Source: Woeseia sp034521225 (lineage in GTDB: Bacteria; Pseudomonadota; Gammaproteobacteria; Steroidobacterales; Woeseiaceae). Taken from it: a stretch of 64,000 nt of DNA. The position numbers were made by a program, and so were the translations under genes. Below, piece after piece: positions 1 through 10,313 of this stretch. Positions within the stretch are counted from its first letter, which is position 1. Each line of letters opens with the position of its first letter. Location: assembly GCA_034521225.1 (NCBI GenBank), contig JAXHMR010000016.1:68526-132525 (forward strand), written 5' to 3'. The notes under the pieces are model-generated. The model did not search any database, was not told the DNA's origin, and was given only the letters and a program-made list of their open reading frames with translations.

Positions 1-1
1 C

Positions 2-864
2 CCACTCGACTATCACTATATGACCGGGAAACCATACGTCATGCGGTTGTCGACAGGCCTCGGTACCCCGGACCGGGAGCGGCTCGGTACCGACTTTTCC
101 GGAACTGTCGAGGCTGTCGGAAGCAACGTCACCCGATTCAAGCCAGGCGATGAAATACTGGGAGCCCGAACCGGCGCGCTGGCCGAGTACATCACGGTAA
201 CCGAAGATGGATCCATAACCCGCAAACCGGCGAACCTCACTTTTGACCAGGCAGCGCGATCCCTGTTGCCGCGATTACCGCCTTGCGAAGGTTTGCGCGA
301 CAAGGGTCGCATACAGCAGGGACAGAAGGTGCTGATCAATGGTGCTTCGGGAGGCGTAGGCACGTTCGCCGTGCAGATCGCCAAATCCATTCGGTGCCGA
401 AAGTGACCGGCGTATGCAGCACGCGCAATGTCGAAATGGTGCGCTCGCTAGGTGCAGATCACGTAATCGATTACACCCGCGAGAACTTTACGGACAGCGC
501 AGAGCGTTATGACCTGATCCTGGACAATGTCGGCAACCACCCATTGCTTGCAATCAAAAGGACATTGAAACCACAGGGGCTCGTCGTGATCGTCGGCGGT
601 CCGAAAGACAACCGCTGGATTGGCCCGCTTGGTCGGTCGGCGAGGGCCATGATGTTGAACCCGTTCATCGGCGACAAGTTTGTCGGGATCATCGCCAGCC
701 TGAACCAGGCCGATCTCGATACGCTCGCCGAACTTGCACGCACAGGAAAAATGACGCCGGTGATGGACCGGCGCTATGCACTGGACGAAACGGCCGAGGC
801 TATACGATACCTTGAACAAGGGCGGGCTCGCGGCAAGGTTATTGTTGCTATTGGGGAACGATGA
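2..864 (+). CDS. Zinc-type MDR oxidoreductase / NAD(P)-dependent quinone reductase, 5' truncated and frameshifted
   Basis: Medium-chain dehydrogenase/reductase, probably reducing quinones or enones with NAD(P)H. The reading frame is open to the window edge before the first ATG at 20, so the N-terminus lies outside. The nucleotide-binding motif GASGGVGTFAVQIAK is at about 347-388, followed after a frame change near 395 by VTGVCSTRN and GADHVIDYTREN, which are typical of the family. The break looks like extra A residues within the AKS-FGA-E stretch. A second compensated pair of shifts near 258-290 garbles the segment before GLRDKGRIQQGQKV. The C-terminal part to 864 is intact (GRARGKVIVAI ending). 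Family is certain; substrate is unknown. Confidence 0.8.
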
Positions 865-964
865 TATTCCATAGTTCCGAGCAAAGCCGCGGCCGGGTTG
901 CGAAATTCATCAGAGCCCGATCCAGTCGACAAAGTGCACGCTATAAAACTCTGGCACGCATCCG

Positions 965-1603
965 TCAGGCTGATTTCCTCAGCAATACCACATTGGAACA
1001 GGGGAAGTCGCACTGCCAGTTGTGACGTTTTGCAATTACCTGAAAAGTTGCCGCACGGTAAAAAACGACGTGCGTTGGATCACGGCGGTAATGCCAGCGT
1101 GAAAAGGCCGCATCGTCATCCTGGAACGTCGTCATTATGGCAAGCCAGCCGCCCGGCTTGAGCATCCGGTTTAAACGGCTGAATTCGTCGGCGGGATGAT
1201 GGAAATGTTCGACTACCTCGGTACAGGTGATGAAGTCGTAACGGGAATCAAGAACACGGGTATCGTCGAAGAACAGGGGGTCGAAGACGGCCATAGGATG
1301 GCCAGCTTCCGCCAGCATGGCGGCGAGCGCGGGCCCCGGACCACAGCCGTAATCAAGGCCTGAGACTCCGGCCGGGAGCCGCGCAAGGAGCGGTGCCGCG
1401 AGACGCGACAGGAAACCGCGGTAGTTCTCATCGGATACATCGTTCCGGTGCAAGCGGTACTGCGCGTACTCCTCCGACCGGGCGGGCAGCTGTGACGCCG
1501 ACAGGAAAGTGGCAACGCAACTGTTGCAGCGCCAATAGTGGCGTGTATCAACGCACATGAAAGCCGAGCAATCACGCGCCTCGCAAACCGGGCAGCGGGT
1601 ATT
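965..1603 (-). CDS. Class I SAM-dependent methyltransferase with N-terminal Cys-rich knuckle
   Basis: Probable small-molecule or sugar-type methyltransferase. The Rossmann SAM-binding motif GLDYGCGPGPALAAML and the acidic loop AVFDPLF are clear, followed by DFITCTEVVEHFHHP and LKPGGWLAIMT. The first in-frame ATG is at 1558. The frame is open further to 1603 and encodes CPVCEARDC immediately before it, which pairs with the YWRCNSC motif to make a two-knuckle zinc-type N-terminus. An in-frame TGA at 1604-1606 precedes this, and an ATG near 1670 lies in another frame, so the true start is probably there with one indel. Convergent with the upstream oxidoreductase. Confidence 0.75.
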   Translation of the reverse strand, partial: NTRCPVCEARDCSAFMCVDTRHYWRCNSCVATFLSASQLPARSEEYAQYRLHRNDVSDENYRGFLSRLAAPLLARLPAGVSGLDYGCGPGPALAAMLAEAGHPMAVFDPLFFDDTRVLDSRYDFITCTEVVEHFHHPADEFSRLNRMLKPGGWLAIMTTFQDDDAAFSRWHYRRDPTHVVFYRAATFQVIAKRHNWQCDFPCSNVVLLRKSA

Positions 1604-1823
1604 TCAGGCAAGTCAACTGACTTGCGGGGGACAATCGCGTCGTTACAGTAAAGCGTCGCAGCCGCATGCGGGGAAATTACGGTCGTGTTCGTTACCGTTG
1701 CGGTCGACGACTTGCATCCGAACTGTCCCTTGTCTGTTTCCTTTCATCGAAACTTTTCAGCGGGTCCGGTGACGAGATTGCTGCCCTGCGGTGCAATGTC
1801 GGAGACGCATTTTTCAAAAAAAC

Positions 1824-2764
1824 TCAGATACCGAGGATGCGACGAGCCTCTGCGCAGTCCTTGCCGATCTGTTTCACCAGCGCGTCGAGATTTTCGAACT
1901 TCATCTCGTCCGGATCCTGGCCACAAACTCAACCGTGATCAACTCACCGTAGATGTCCTGATCGAAGTCGAACAGGTGTGCCTCGAGAATTACCTGGCCG
2001 CTGCCGTGTATCGTCGGACGGACGCCTACATTGGCGACCGCAGGCAGCGGTTCCGCGGCAATACCATGCACCTGCACGGCAAAGACGCCGGTTACCGCGC
2101 AGTTGCGGCGGCCCGGATCCACGTTCGCGGTCGGGAAGCCCATCGTGCGCCCAAGCTGGCGACCATACTTGACGCGGCCGGTCATGGTATAGGGCCGGCC
2201 GAGCATGCTGGCCGCCCGATCGAGATCACCCTCGCCGAGCGCATCGCGAATCGCCGTGCTGCTGACGCGTTCGCCGTCAACAATGACACTGTCCACCTGC
2301 ACGACGTCAAAGCCGTTGTTTCGGCCAGCCTCTTTCAGGTCCGCAGTCGTGCCCTGCCGGTCGCGTGCAAAACGAAAGTCATCGCCGACCACCAGGCACT
2401 TCGTGCCCATGGCCTGCACAACGACTTTGTCGATGAACTCCTGCACGCCAACCTGGCGCATGCGCTCGTCGAATCGGGGGCAGAAAAACCGGTCCACACC
2501 CAACTCGTCCAGCAAGGACGCCCGCTCGCGAAATCGCGTCAGCCGGCCCGGCGGATTGTTGCGGCTGAAATACTCGCGCGGCAGCGGTTCGAAAGAAAAG
2601 ACCAGCGCCGCGGCACCAAGCTGGTCCGCTCGCGCCCTGACCTCCCGGATCACGGCCTGGTGACCCAGATGGATCCCGTCGCAAGAGCCGATCGTGGCCA
2701 CGCAGCCACGCGGCTCGTCCAGGTGGGCTTGCCGGAGCGCGGCCAGGGTTCGATAAACGTGCAT
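1824..2764 (-). CDS. ribF: Bifunctional riboflavin kinase / FMN adenylyltransferase
   Basis: Converts riboflavin to FMN and then FAD. The N-terminal nucleotidyltransferase domain starts MHVYRTLAAL and carries the GIHLGHQAVI nucleotide-binding motif and SSTAIRDALGEGDL. The C-terminal flavokinase domain has GRQLGRTMGFPTAN and ANVGVRPTI. I chose the ATG at 2764 rather than the longer opening at 2830, because family members begin at this MxxxR(x)L segment. The frame breaks near 1910 after LITVEFVARIR. The missing C-terminus (DEMKFENLDALVKQI and a RILGI end with TGA at 1824-1826) follows in the next frame, so the gene is complete apart from one indel. Divergent from a flavin reductase gene. Confidence 0.93.
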
Positions 2765-3057
2765 CAATTGGGAATCCGTTGTCGTATTCGGGGCAGTAGC
2801 ACTTGAGTGCACAGCGACCGGCCCGGGCAAAGGCGCAATTATAGGGAAGGGGTCGCGCTTTTCCCATGCTGATTACTGGTAAATACCGTTTGGCCGGCCT
2901 TTGACCCCCCGCCGCGCCGGCACGACAAGCTGTTCCGCAGTGCCGGACGCTAGCTGGGCTGCTGTACACGAAAGTTGATTCGGTCAACTGGAGCGGTTGG
3001 CCGCGATGCGGCTTGTCGGTATGATCGCCCGGCAACTTCACAAACGGATTGCATTGA

Positions 3058-3540
3058 ATGCTGAACAAGAAGATTGACGAAGCCTCTTTCCGCAAGGCCA
3101 TGAGCACCTTCGCAACCGGCGTTACGATCATGACGTGCAGGGGTGAGGATGGCCGCGCAGTCGGCATGACCGTAAACAGTTTCACTTCCGTGTCACTCGA
3201 GCCGCCGCTGGTATTGTGGTGCATAAACCAGAGCATTGTTCCGACAGCAGCATTTAATGCCACCAGTCATTTTGCAGTGCATGTACTGCACCGCGGCCAG
3301 GAATCCTTATCGAATCACTTCGCTGTGGACAGGGAAGACAAGTTTGACGGCATCGAGCACAGCAATGGCGTTGCTGACCTTCCGATACTTGCGGATTTTC
3401 TCAGCGTTTACCAGTGCAAGATCAGCAACCGTGTAATGGCCGGTGATCACGCTGTATTAATCGGTGAACTTGTCGACTATGAAATCCGCGACCGCGAACC
3501 GCTGATTTTTTATGGAAGCAGCTACCGGTCGCTTGCGTGA
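3058..3540 (+). CDS. Flavin reductase-like domain protein (FMN-binding)
   Basis: A complete 160-residue protein of the flavin-reductase-like, FMN-binding split-barrel family, typically the NAD(P)H:flavin reductase partner of two-component monooxygenases. Family features are the N-terminal FRKAMSTFATGVTIMT, the flavin-contacting VGMTVNSFTSVSLEPPLV, and the C-terminal GDHAVLIGELVDYE followed by PLIFYGSSYRSL. No oxygenase partner is adjacent. The divergent neighbour is ribF, so the pair links flavin synthesis with flavin use. The 3' end overlaps the convergent MFS gene by 19 bases. Confidence 0.88.
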   Translation: MLNKKIDEASFRKAMSTFATGVTIMTCRGEDGRAVGMTVNSFTSVSLEPPLVLWCINQSIVPTAAFNATSHFAVHVLHRGQESLSNHFAVDREDKFDGIEHSNGVADLPILADFLSVYQCKISNRVMAGDHAVLIGELVDYEIRDREPLIFYGSSYRSLA

Positions 3541-4777
3541 GTCGCCAGAGCGGCGCCGGGGGGGCGCATCAGTGCCACCACGGTGAAAATTACCATCAGC
3601 AATAATGCGAAAATCTGGTAGGTAATAGCAAACGTCCCAAAGCGTTCCGCCAATAGGCCTGCAATGATCGGCCCCACCATCGCAACCGTGGTAATCATGT
3701 TCATAGTGCCGAAAATGATCGGGTTATTGGTTGTTCCATAGTAATTAACCAGCAGCATGGCGGTGGCGAAAAATACCACGCCAAAGCCCACGCCTTCACC
3801 GATAACAAACAATGTAATCGCAACCGGGTGGCTGGCCATTGACAGTGCAACCATGCCCATTGCTTCAAACCCGAGCGCACCGCATAACAGCCATTTCGGA
3901 TCGACCCTTGTGGCCATCGCACCACCAAGCAGGCGTGACATGGCGTTCACGGCACCGTTGGCGGCCAGAGCACCGGCTGCGACGGCGGCGGAAACGCTAA
4001 GCGCCGTCATGTGCGTAAAAGCCCAGCTGTTCATCGTCAGCGTGCACATCAGCGTTATCGACAGCGCAACCACGATCACATAGTACTGCGGCGTCTGGAG
4101 CGCATCCCTGAATGTCCAGTCGCCCTCGGTCTTGTACACACGGTCGGACTTTTCTTCCTCGAGCGGCTTGACCGCATCAGAGTCGAGCGAATCTTCCGGA
4201 CGGCTGCGTACGAAAATCACAGCGAGTACCGCCAGCAACAGTACTGATACCGCCATCGCCCACCAGTGCATGCGCCACGAACCGGTCGCGCTGATGATTC
4301 CGGTGACGATCAGCGGTCCGGCAACCGCGCCGAGACCGCCGATCATCATGTACGCGCCGATGGCAAACGAACGCTTGTCCGGAATCCAGTGATTGATGAC
4401 ATGGATCCCAGGGACGGCAGCCGTCAGGGCATAACCTACGCCAAGCAGCAATGCGCCCGCATAGTATTGCAGCAGGTCCGGTGCTACCGCGAACAGACAG
4501 AACCCGGCGGCCATCAGGATACCGCCCAGAGCAAACGAACTCTGCACGTTGAACCGCTTCAGTATCCATGCCGGCGCCGTGCCGGCCAGCCCGACCGTCA
4601 ACGCGAACAGTGAAAACCCGGTGCCAGCCTGCGACCAACTCCACGTGAATTCCTCAATCATGTACGGCAACACGACGCCCAGCGACGAGAAGGTACCTGC
4701 AGTAATAAAGAAGAAACGCGCTGACCAGAGCGAAACAAATCCATCGGCTGCAGGGCGGACGCGCGACTCTCCACCAC
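3522..4777 (-). CDS. MFS transporter, OFA/monocarboxylate-like
   Basis: Twelve-helix major facilitator resembling the oxalate-formate/monocarboxylate branch; the substrate is not deducible. The continuous frame runs from a TTG at 4673, but the same frame continues upstream and encodes the missing first helix (SARFFFITAGTFSSLGVVLP). A Shine-Dalgarno-like GGAG lies a few bases before GTG at 4777, in a frame that would join this one after a single indel near 4765. That start gives about 418 residues, normal for the family. Recognisable segments are the loop-2/3 region ending WILKRF and a central charged loop RSRPEDSLDSDAV. It sits downstream of tetR in the minus-strand efflux locus. Confidence 0.82.
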
Positions 4778-4825
4778 CAGGGCTCCTTATTAATCGTTTA
4801 CTGCGATGACTGCCTTACGCCGTCG

Positions 4826-5446
4826 CTACTTGCCGGCCGGGTCCACCAGCGCGGTAACCATTTCAGCAAGCGCGCGCCGCAGCGTGTCCTGGTCAAGGCC
4901 TGGTTCGCGCGCCACACGCACTTTGACCCCTTCAATGAGACACACCAGCATCAGCGCCCGCGCCGGTGCAATTTCCGCGGGCAGACCGTACCCGCCCTTA
5001 TCGGAACTTCTGCTCAACCAGTCCTCGACCTCCGAACGCACCATTCGGTCAAACCGCTGCACTGCCTCGGCGATCTGCGGGTCACGCGTCGCCTCGGCGG
5101 ACATTTCGAGAAAAAGGGCGGTGCTCATGCGTGTCTCATCGCCGCACTCTGCCTCGTCGCAATGCTCGACGATACGCGCCGCGAGGTCATCGGATGAGCG
5201 CATCTGGCGAATATTGGTTCGCGCAACCTCAAGCTGCCGCTCGATGATGGCGAGGACAATCGCGCTCTTGTTGTCGAAATAGCGATAGATCAGGCCGGCA
5301 CTCATGCCCGCAGTCTCGGCAATCGTGGCCATGCTTGCCGCATGAAAGCCGCTGCGGACGAAACATGTCTGAGCCGCGGCGAGAATACGGTCCTGTTGTG
5401 CCTGCGTACGTGACTCGGCCTTGTTCGTTTGCACGTCGTTTTTCAT
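4826..5446 (-). CDS. TetR/AcrR family transcriptional regulator
   Basis: An intact 206-residue repressor. The N-terminal helix-turn-helix domain is clear: RILAAAQTCFVRSGFHAASM, then ETAGMSAGLIYRYFDNKSAI. The C-terminal ligand domain is unrelated to well-known subgroups. The gene begins five bases after a stub of an outer-membrane-factor gene and follows an RND adaptor-pump pair on the same strand. It is therefore probably the local regulator of that efflux operon, and the 18-bp palindrome at 10047-10064 is a plausible operator. Both points are inferred from position. Confidence 0.9.
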   Translation of the reverse strand: MKNDVQTNKAESRTQAQQDRILAAAQTCFVRSGFHAASMATIAETAGMSAGLIYRYFDNKSAIVLAIIERQLEVARTNIRQMRSSDDLAARIVEHCDEAECGDETRMSTALFLEMSAEATRDPQIAEAVQRFDRMVRSEVEDWLSRSSDKGGYGLPAEIAPARALMLVCLIEGVKVRVAREPGLDQDTLRRALAEMVTALVDPAGK

Positions 5447-5451
5447 GGCTA

Positions 5452-5591
5452 CTACCAGCCTCCGCCCATTGCGGCCGGCGGACCGGGCCAGTCAGACGGC
5501 GTGCCCGGATCGCATCCGGCAATGCGGGCTCGAGCAGGCCACAGCCGGCGAAGACCGGCAGCACGAGCATTAGCAGCCAGTGCCTATTCAC
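5452..5591 (-). pseudogene. Stub of an RND outer-membrane factor (OprM/NodT-like lipoprotein)
   Basis: A GTG start at 5591 overlaps the end of the pump gene and opens a lipoprotein signal (MNRHWLLMLVLPVFAGC, lipobox at the Cys). It is followed by EPALPD and, after a one-base shift, PGTPSDWPGPPAA, which resembles the N-terminus of outer-membrane factors of tripartite pumps. It ends at tandem stops (5449-5454), just before tetR. An intact family member has more than 450 residues, so almost the whole gene is missing. Position third after adaptor and pump matches the usual MFP-RND-OMF order. A genuine small lipoprotein is the alternative. Confidence 0.5.
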
Positions 5592-8500
5592 GAGACGCTC
5601 CGGCGTTCGCGCCTGCCGGCGTGTCTGCCACGTTATTGGCCGCTACCTTGTAGCGCCCGAACAGCTTCTGCACGACAACAAAAAACAGCGGTATAAAAAA
5701 CACACCGAGGAACGCACCGACTATCATGCCGCCAAGTACACCGGTGCCGATCGCGTGCTGTGCGCCGGAACCTGCCCCGCTTGCCAGCGCCAGCGGCGTT
5801 ACGCCCATGCCGAATGCCAGCGACGTCATGATGATCGGCCGCAGCCGGTCGCGAACCGCCTGCATCGTTGCCTCGACGAGTTCCATGCCCTGTTCGAGGT
5901 TTTCCTTCGCGAATGAAATGATCAGGATGGCGTTCTTGCTCGTCAGACCGATCGTCGTCAGCATCGCCACCTGGAAATAGATGTCCCGCTCAAGGCCGCG
6001 CAGCGTCGCGGCAAGCGCGATGCCGAGTATGCCGATGGGCGCAACCATCAGCACGGCTGTCGGTATCGACCAGCTTTCGTACAGTGCCGCCAGGCACAGG
6101 AATACGATCAGCAACGACAACGTATACAGGAGTGGCGTCTGGGCGCACCGGCCTCCCGTTCCTGGTACGACAGGCCCGTCCATTCAATCGCGAAGCCTTC
6201 CGGCAGCCGTGACACGATAGCTTCCGCCTCCGCCATGGCATCACCCGAACTCACGCCGGGCGCCGCTTCGCCGTTGATCTGCATCGCGGGCACGCCGTTG
6301 TACCGGATGAGTTGCGGCGCACCGTATTCCCAGTAGGAACTGGCAAACGCCGAGAAGGGAACCATATCGCCGTCGCTGTTGCGCACCGACCAGAGCTGGA
6401 AATCCTCGGGCACCATGCGGAATGGCGCGTCCGCCTGGACAAACACGCGCTTGACGCGGCCGCGGTCGATGAAGTCGTCGATGTACTGGCCGCCCCATGC
6501 CGCCTGCAATGTTGCATTGATGCTGCCCACTGATAAGCCAAGTGCACTGGCTTTTTCAATGTCGACATCCAGCCGGAACTGCGGCGAGTCCTCCTGGCCG
6601 TTGTGACGCACATTCATCAACAGCGGGCTTTCAGCTGCGGCTTGCAGCAGCTGGTTCCGTGCATCGACCAGCGCATCATGCCCGTTGCTGGCGTTGTCCT
6701 TCAGGTAGAAATCAAAACCCGCTGAACGCCCCAGTTCCTGCACGGCCGGTGGCGCGAACGCAAAGGCCATCGCATCCTTGATCTGGCTGAAAGCCGCTGA
6801 CGCCCGTCCGGCAACCGCATTGACACTCAAGTCATCGGACGTGCGCTCGCTCCAGTCCTTGAGTTTGACGAATGCCAGCGCATTGTTCTGGCCACCGCCG
6901 GCGAAACTGAAGCCCTGCACGGCAAACATGGATTCAACTGCTTCCGACTCCTGGTCCAGGAAGTAGTCCTCGACCTTGCGGACCGACTCCATGGTCCGCT
7001 CCTGCGTCGCACCGACCGGCGCAAAATCCTGTGCAAACATCGTTCCCTGGTCTTCGGCCGGCAGGAACGACGTCGGCCGATTGAAAAACAGCACTGCCAT
7101 GACGACGATCATCACGCCAAAGACCGCCATGAACCGGCCGCTGCGCGCAATCATGCCACGCACACCCTGCCGGTACTTTTTGGCAGTCCGGTCGAAGCCG
7201 CGATTGAACCAGCCGAGAAAACCCTTCTCGGCATAGTGCTCGCCCTTCTTTAAGCGGCTTCAGCATCGTTGCGCATAGCGCCGGTGTCAGCACGATGGCG
7301 ACCAGCACCGACAGCGCCATGGCAGACACGATCGTCGCCGAAAATTGCCGGTAAATGACGCCGGTCGCGCCACCGAGAAACGCCATCGGCACGAAAACCG
7401 CCGAAAGCACCAGGCCGACGGCGACCAGCGCACCGGTAATCTGCCGCATCGATTTTCGCGCAGCCTCGACGGGCGACAGTCCTTCTTCGGTCATGACGCG
7501 CTCGACGTTCTCGACCACGACAATGGCGTCATCGACCAGCAGGCCGATGGCCAGCACCATCGCGAACATCGTCAGCATGTTGATCGAGAAACCCAGTACC
7601 GCAAGGATTCCGAAGGTGCCGAGCAGGACCACCGGGACCGCGATGGTCGGGATCAGCGTGGCGCCGGAAATTCTGCAGGAACAGGTACATGACGAGGAAC
7701 ACCAGCACGATGGCCTCCGACGAGGATCTGCAGCACGTTCTGAATCGCCGTCCTGACGAATGGCGTCGTCTCAAACGGCACAACCGCATCCAGGCCTTCC
7801 GGGAAGTACGGCCTCAACTCATCGAGCCGCTGTTCAACGGCGGCGGCGGTTTCCAGCGCATTGGCACCGGTCGCCAGCATCACCGCGATGTCCACTCGAC
7901 GGTTGCCGGTTGTAGCGCGAAATGAACCCGTAATTTTCGGCACCCAGCTCGACCCGCGCGACGTCGGCAAGCCGCAACGTCGAGCCGTCCGGACTGCTGC
8001 GCACGATGATGTCGCTGGAGTTCCTCGGCGGTCTGCAGGCGGCTCTGCGCGGTAATGGTCGCATTCAGTTGCTGGCCGTCGATTGACGGCGTGCCGCCGA
8101 GCTGGCCGACCGCAACCTGCTGGTTCTGGGCCTGCACGGCCGCAATGATGTCGGCCGGCGCCAGCTTGTAGGTATCCAGCTTGTTCGGGTCGAGCCAGAT
8201 GCGCATCGCGTACTGCGAGCCAAAAACCTGGATATTGCCGACACCCGGGACCCGGCTCATCGGATCAACGATGTTGGCGGATACATAGTCGGCTATGTCA
8301 CTCCGCGTCATGTTGCCATCGCGGGATACGAAGCCGACTACCATAAGGAATCCGCCGCGCTCTTTTCCTACGTTGACACCCTGCCGCTGCACTTCCTGTG
8401 GCAGCAGCGGCATGGCGAGCTGCAACTTGTTCTGCACCTGCACCTGCGCGATATCCGGGTCGATGTCATTGGCGAACGTCAGCGATAAAGATGCGCTGCC

Positions 8501-8755
8501 GTTCGACGCACTGCTGGCAGACATGTAGAGCAGCCCGTCCAGGCCCTTCATGTTCTGCTCGATGACCTGGGTTACCGAGTCCTCGACGACTTTAGCCGAC
8601 GCGCCGGGGTAATTGGCATTGATCGTGATTGTCGGCGGCGCGATGGTCGGATACATCGATATCGGCAGCTGCGCGATTGCAACGCCGCCGGAAATCATGA
8701 TGACGATTGCAATCACCCACGCGAAGATCGGGCGTCCTATGAAAAACTGGGCCAC
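5584..8755 (-). CDS. RND efflux pump, HAE1/AcrB family inner-membrane transporter (frameshifted)
   Basis: Proton-driven multidrug exporter of the inner membrane, about 1057 codons, which is full length for AcrB-type pumps. It starts MAQFFIGRPIFAWV. Landmarks are SMYPTIAPPTI, NYPGASAKVVEDSVTQVIEQ, VDDAIVVVENVERVM (TM4 region with conserved Asp residues), the second-half PAEDQGTMFAQDF and TSKNAILIISFAKE. The frame changes near 7960, 7690, 7250 and 6150, yet the pieces together cover the protein without gaps, so single-base errors are likelier than decay. The adaptor gene ends 11 bases upstream, and the outer-membrane factor that should follow is only a stub. Confidence 0.9.
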
Positions 8756-8766
8756 GATTCAGTTTC

Positions 8767-9989
8767 CTACTGCCGGGGTCTTCTGCGGACTTCTGGTGTG
8801 CCCGTAGCGGAACGCTGCAAATTCGACGCGGCACGCTCGCTCGCCGGTGCATCGTCATTGATCGTGGCGCTGTCGGTGACATTGACCTGCATGCCAGGCC
8901 GTATCTTCTGCAATCCCGGCAACGACTACGCGTTCGCCATCTGCAAGGCCGTCACTGACCAGCCATTTATCACCGACTGTGCGACTGACCCAGATGTCGC
9001 GTCTTTCGCACCGCGCCTTCGCCAGCTACGACCATTGCGCTCGCATCACCTTTTGCATCCCGGGTTACCGCGACTCGCGGTACCAGCAGTCCTTGTTCCA
9101 TGACCGCAGTCGTAACATCAGCCCGGACGCGCACGCCCGGCATCAGCATCTTATCGGGGTTATCAACAATGACTCGGAGCGCATAACTGCCTGTCATCGG
9201 ATCAACCGCAACGTCGGAGAACGCGAGCTCTCCTTTCGTGCGGGTATTCCGTGCCGTCTTCCAGAATAATCGTGACCGGACCGCCCTCAGCAACGCGGGC
9301 GTTGCCACCTTCGAGTTCACGGCGCAACTGAAACAGTTCGCTGGCGGAACGCACGAGATCGACGTAGATCGGGTCGAGCTGTTGCACAGTCGCCAATGGC
9401 ATTGCCTGATCGGCCGTCACCAGTGCTCCCTGTGTTACCGCCGACTTGCCGATACGCCCGCTTATCGGCGATGTGATACGAGCATAGCTGAGCTCAATGG
9501 CGGTACTCGCCAGTTGCGCTTTTGCCACCCCGATGTCCGCTTCCGCCTGCGCCATACGGCGACGGAGTTTTCATATTCCCGCTTGCTGATGGCCTTGACC
9601 TTGACCAATTCTTCGGCACGCTCGGCATCGAGCCTGGCGACGTTTACTGCGGCTTCGGCGCGCGCCAGTGCGGCCTGCGCACTGTTATGAGCAGCACGGT
9701 AGACTGCGTCATCGAGCTGATAGAGCGGCTCGCCTTCGTCGACCAGGCTGCCCTCCGTGAACAGGCGCTCCGTGATAAGTCCGGTAACCTGTGGCCGCAC
9801 TTCAGCAATGACATAGGCGTGTGTACGGCCGGGCAGCTGCCGCGTCAGCGTCACAGGCGTCGTTCGCAGCGTCACTACGCTGACTTCGGGCGTACCCTGC
9901 CCGGGTTGCTGCTGCTCTTCGGCGCAGCCAACAAGAATCAGCAGCGGCAACAGCAGGACGTGGACGAGCGGAAAGTTGTAGGGGGGCAT
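8767..9989 (-). CDS. RND efflux adaptor (membrane fusion protein, lipoprotein)
   Basis: Periplasmic adaptor linking the RND pump to an outer-membrane channel. From ATG 9989 the product has a lipoprotein signal ending LILVGC, then the biotinyl-lipoyl-like segment RPQVTGLITERLFTEGSLVDEGEPLYQLDD, a helical hairpin (ARAEAAVNVARLDAERAEEL), and the second lipoyl half ARITSPISGRIGKSAVTQGALV. The membrane-proximal domain GLLVPRVAVTRDAKGDASAMVV follows. Frame changes occur near 9540, 9240 and 8985. The C-terminus continues in the third frame (DGLADGERVVVAG) to TAG at 8767-8769. It is the first gene of the efflux operon; an 18-bp palindrome lies 58 bases upstream. Confidence 0.9.
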
Positions 9990-10046
9990 CGGATGAACGT
10001 TTATTTGCGCGCCGGCAGCCGGGGGGCTACTTCGGCAGTTGCGCGT

Positions 10047-10064
10047 AGAATGAACGTTCATTCT
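10047..10064. promoter_or_regulatory. 18-bp perfect palindrome upstream of the RND operon, candidate TetR operator
   Basis: AGAATGAACGTTCATTCT is a perfect dyad lying 58-75 bases upstream of the adaptor start at 9989. Its size and the ATGAACGTTCAT core are typical of TetR-family operators in front of RND pump genes. The tetR gene at 4826-5446 in the same operon is the obvious candidate ligand. No experimental support is available from sequence alone. Confidence 0.6.
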
Positions 10065-10141
10065 ATTCTTGTCAAGGCGCTTAGAAGCAATGTTTATAAC
10101 GCAGAAACAAACGGTTACAAGTTGGTTCCGGCCGGCTGCGA

Positions 10142-10313
10142 TCAGCGCCTGACGATGCCGAGAAGATCGCTGTAGTTGTCAGTCCACGTGCGCATGCCGG
10201 GACGTATACATCGGACACATCAATACCGAGTGTATTGACAACATCACTGTCCTCGAGCTCTTTGGCCCGTTCCTTCGAATCCGGATCGAGTCCTCTCGTC
10301 TCCGCACAAAAAG
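10142..10313 (-). other. Unassigned short coding remnant between the efflux operon and pabBC
   Basis: On the minus strand one frame encodes KERAKELEDSDVVNTLGIDV, and an overlapping frame encodes MRTWTDNYSDLLGIVRR ending at TGA 10142-10144. Joined by one frameshift they would make a polar tail of about 55 residues. It resembles the C-terminal end of a larger protein more than a random shadow, but I cannot assign a family. The region 10065-10313 otherwise holds nothing recognisable. Confidence 0.25.

Noticed and set aside
1685..2806. A 373-codon plus-strand frame over ribF
   Set aside because: It is antisense to ribF, whose motifs are unmistakable; the product is not protein-like.
8755..9989. 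Reading the split RND adaptor and pump as several short genes
   Set aside because: Consecutive fragments continue the same protein family without gaps or duplicated segments, which indicates frameshifts rather than separate genes.
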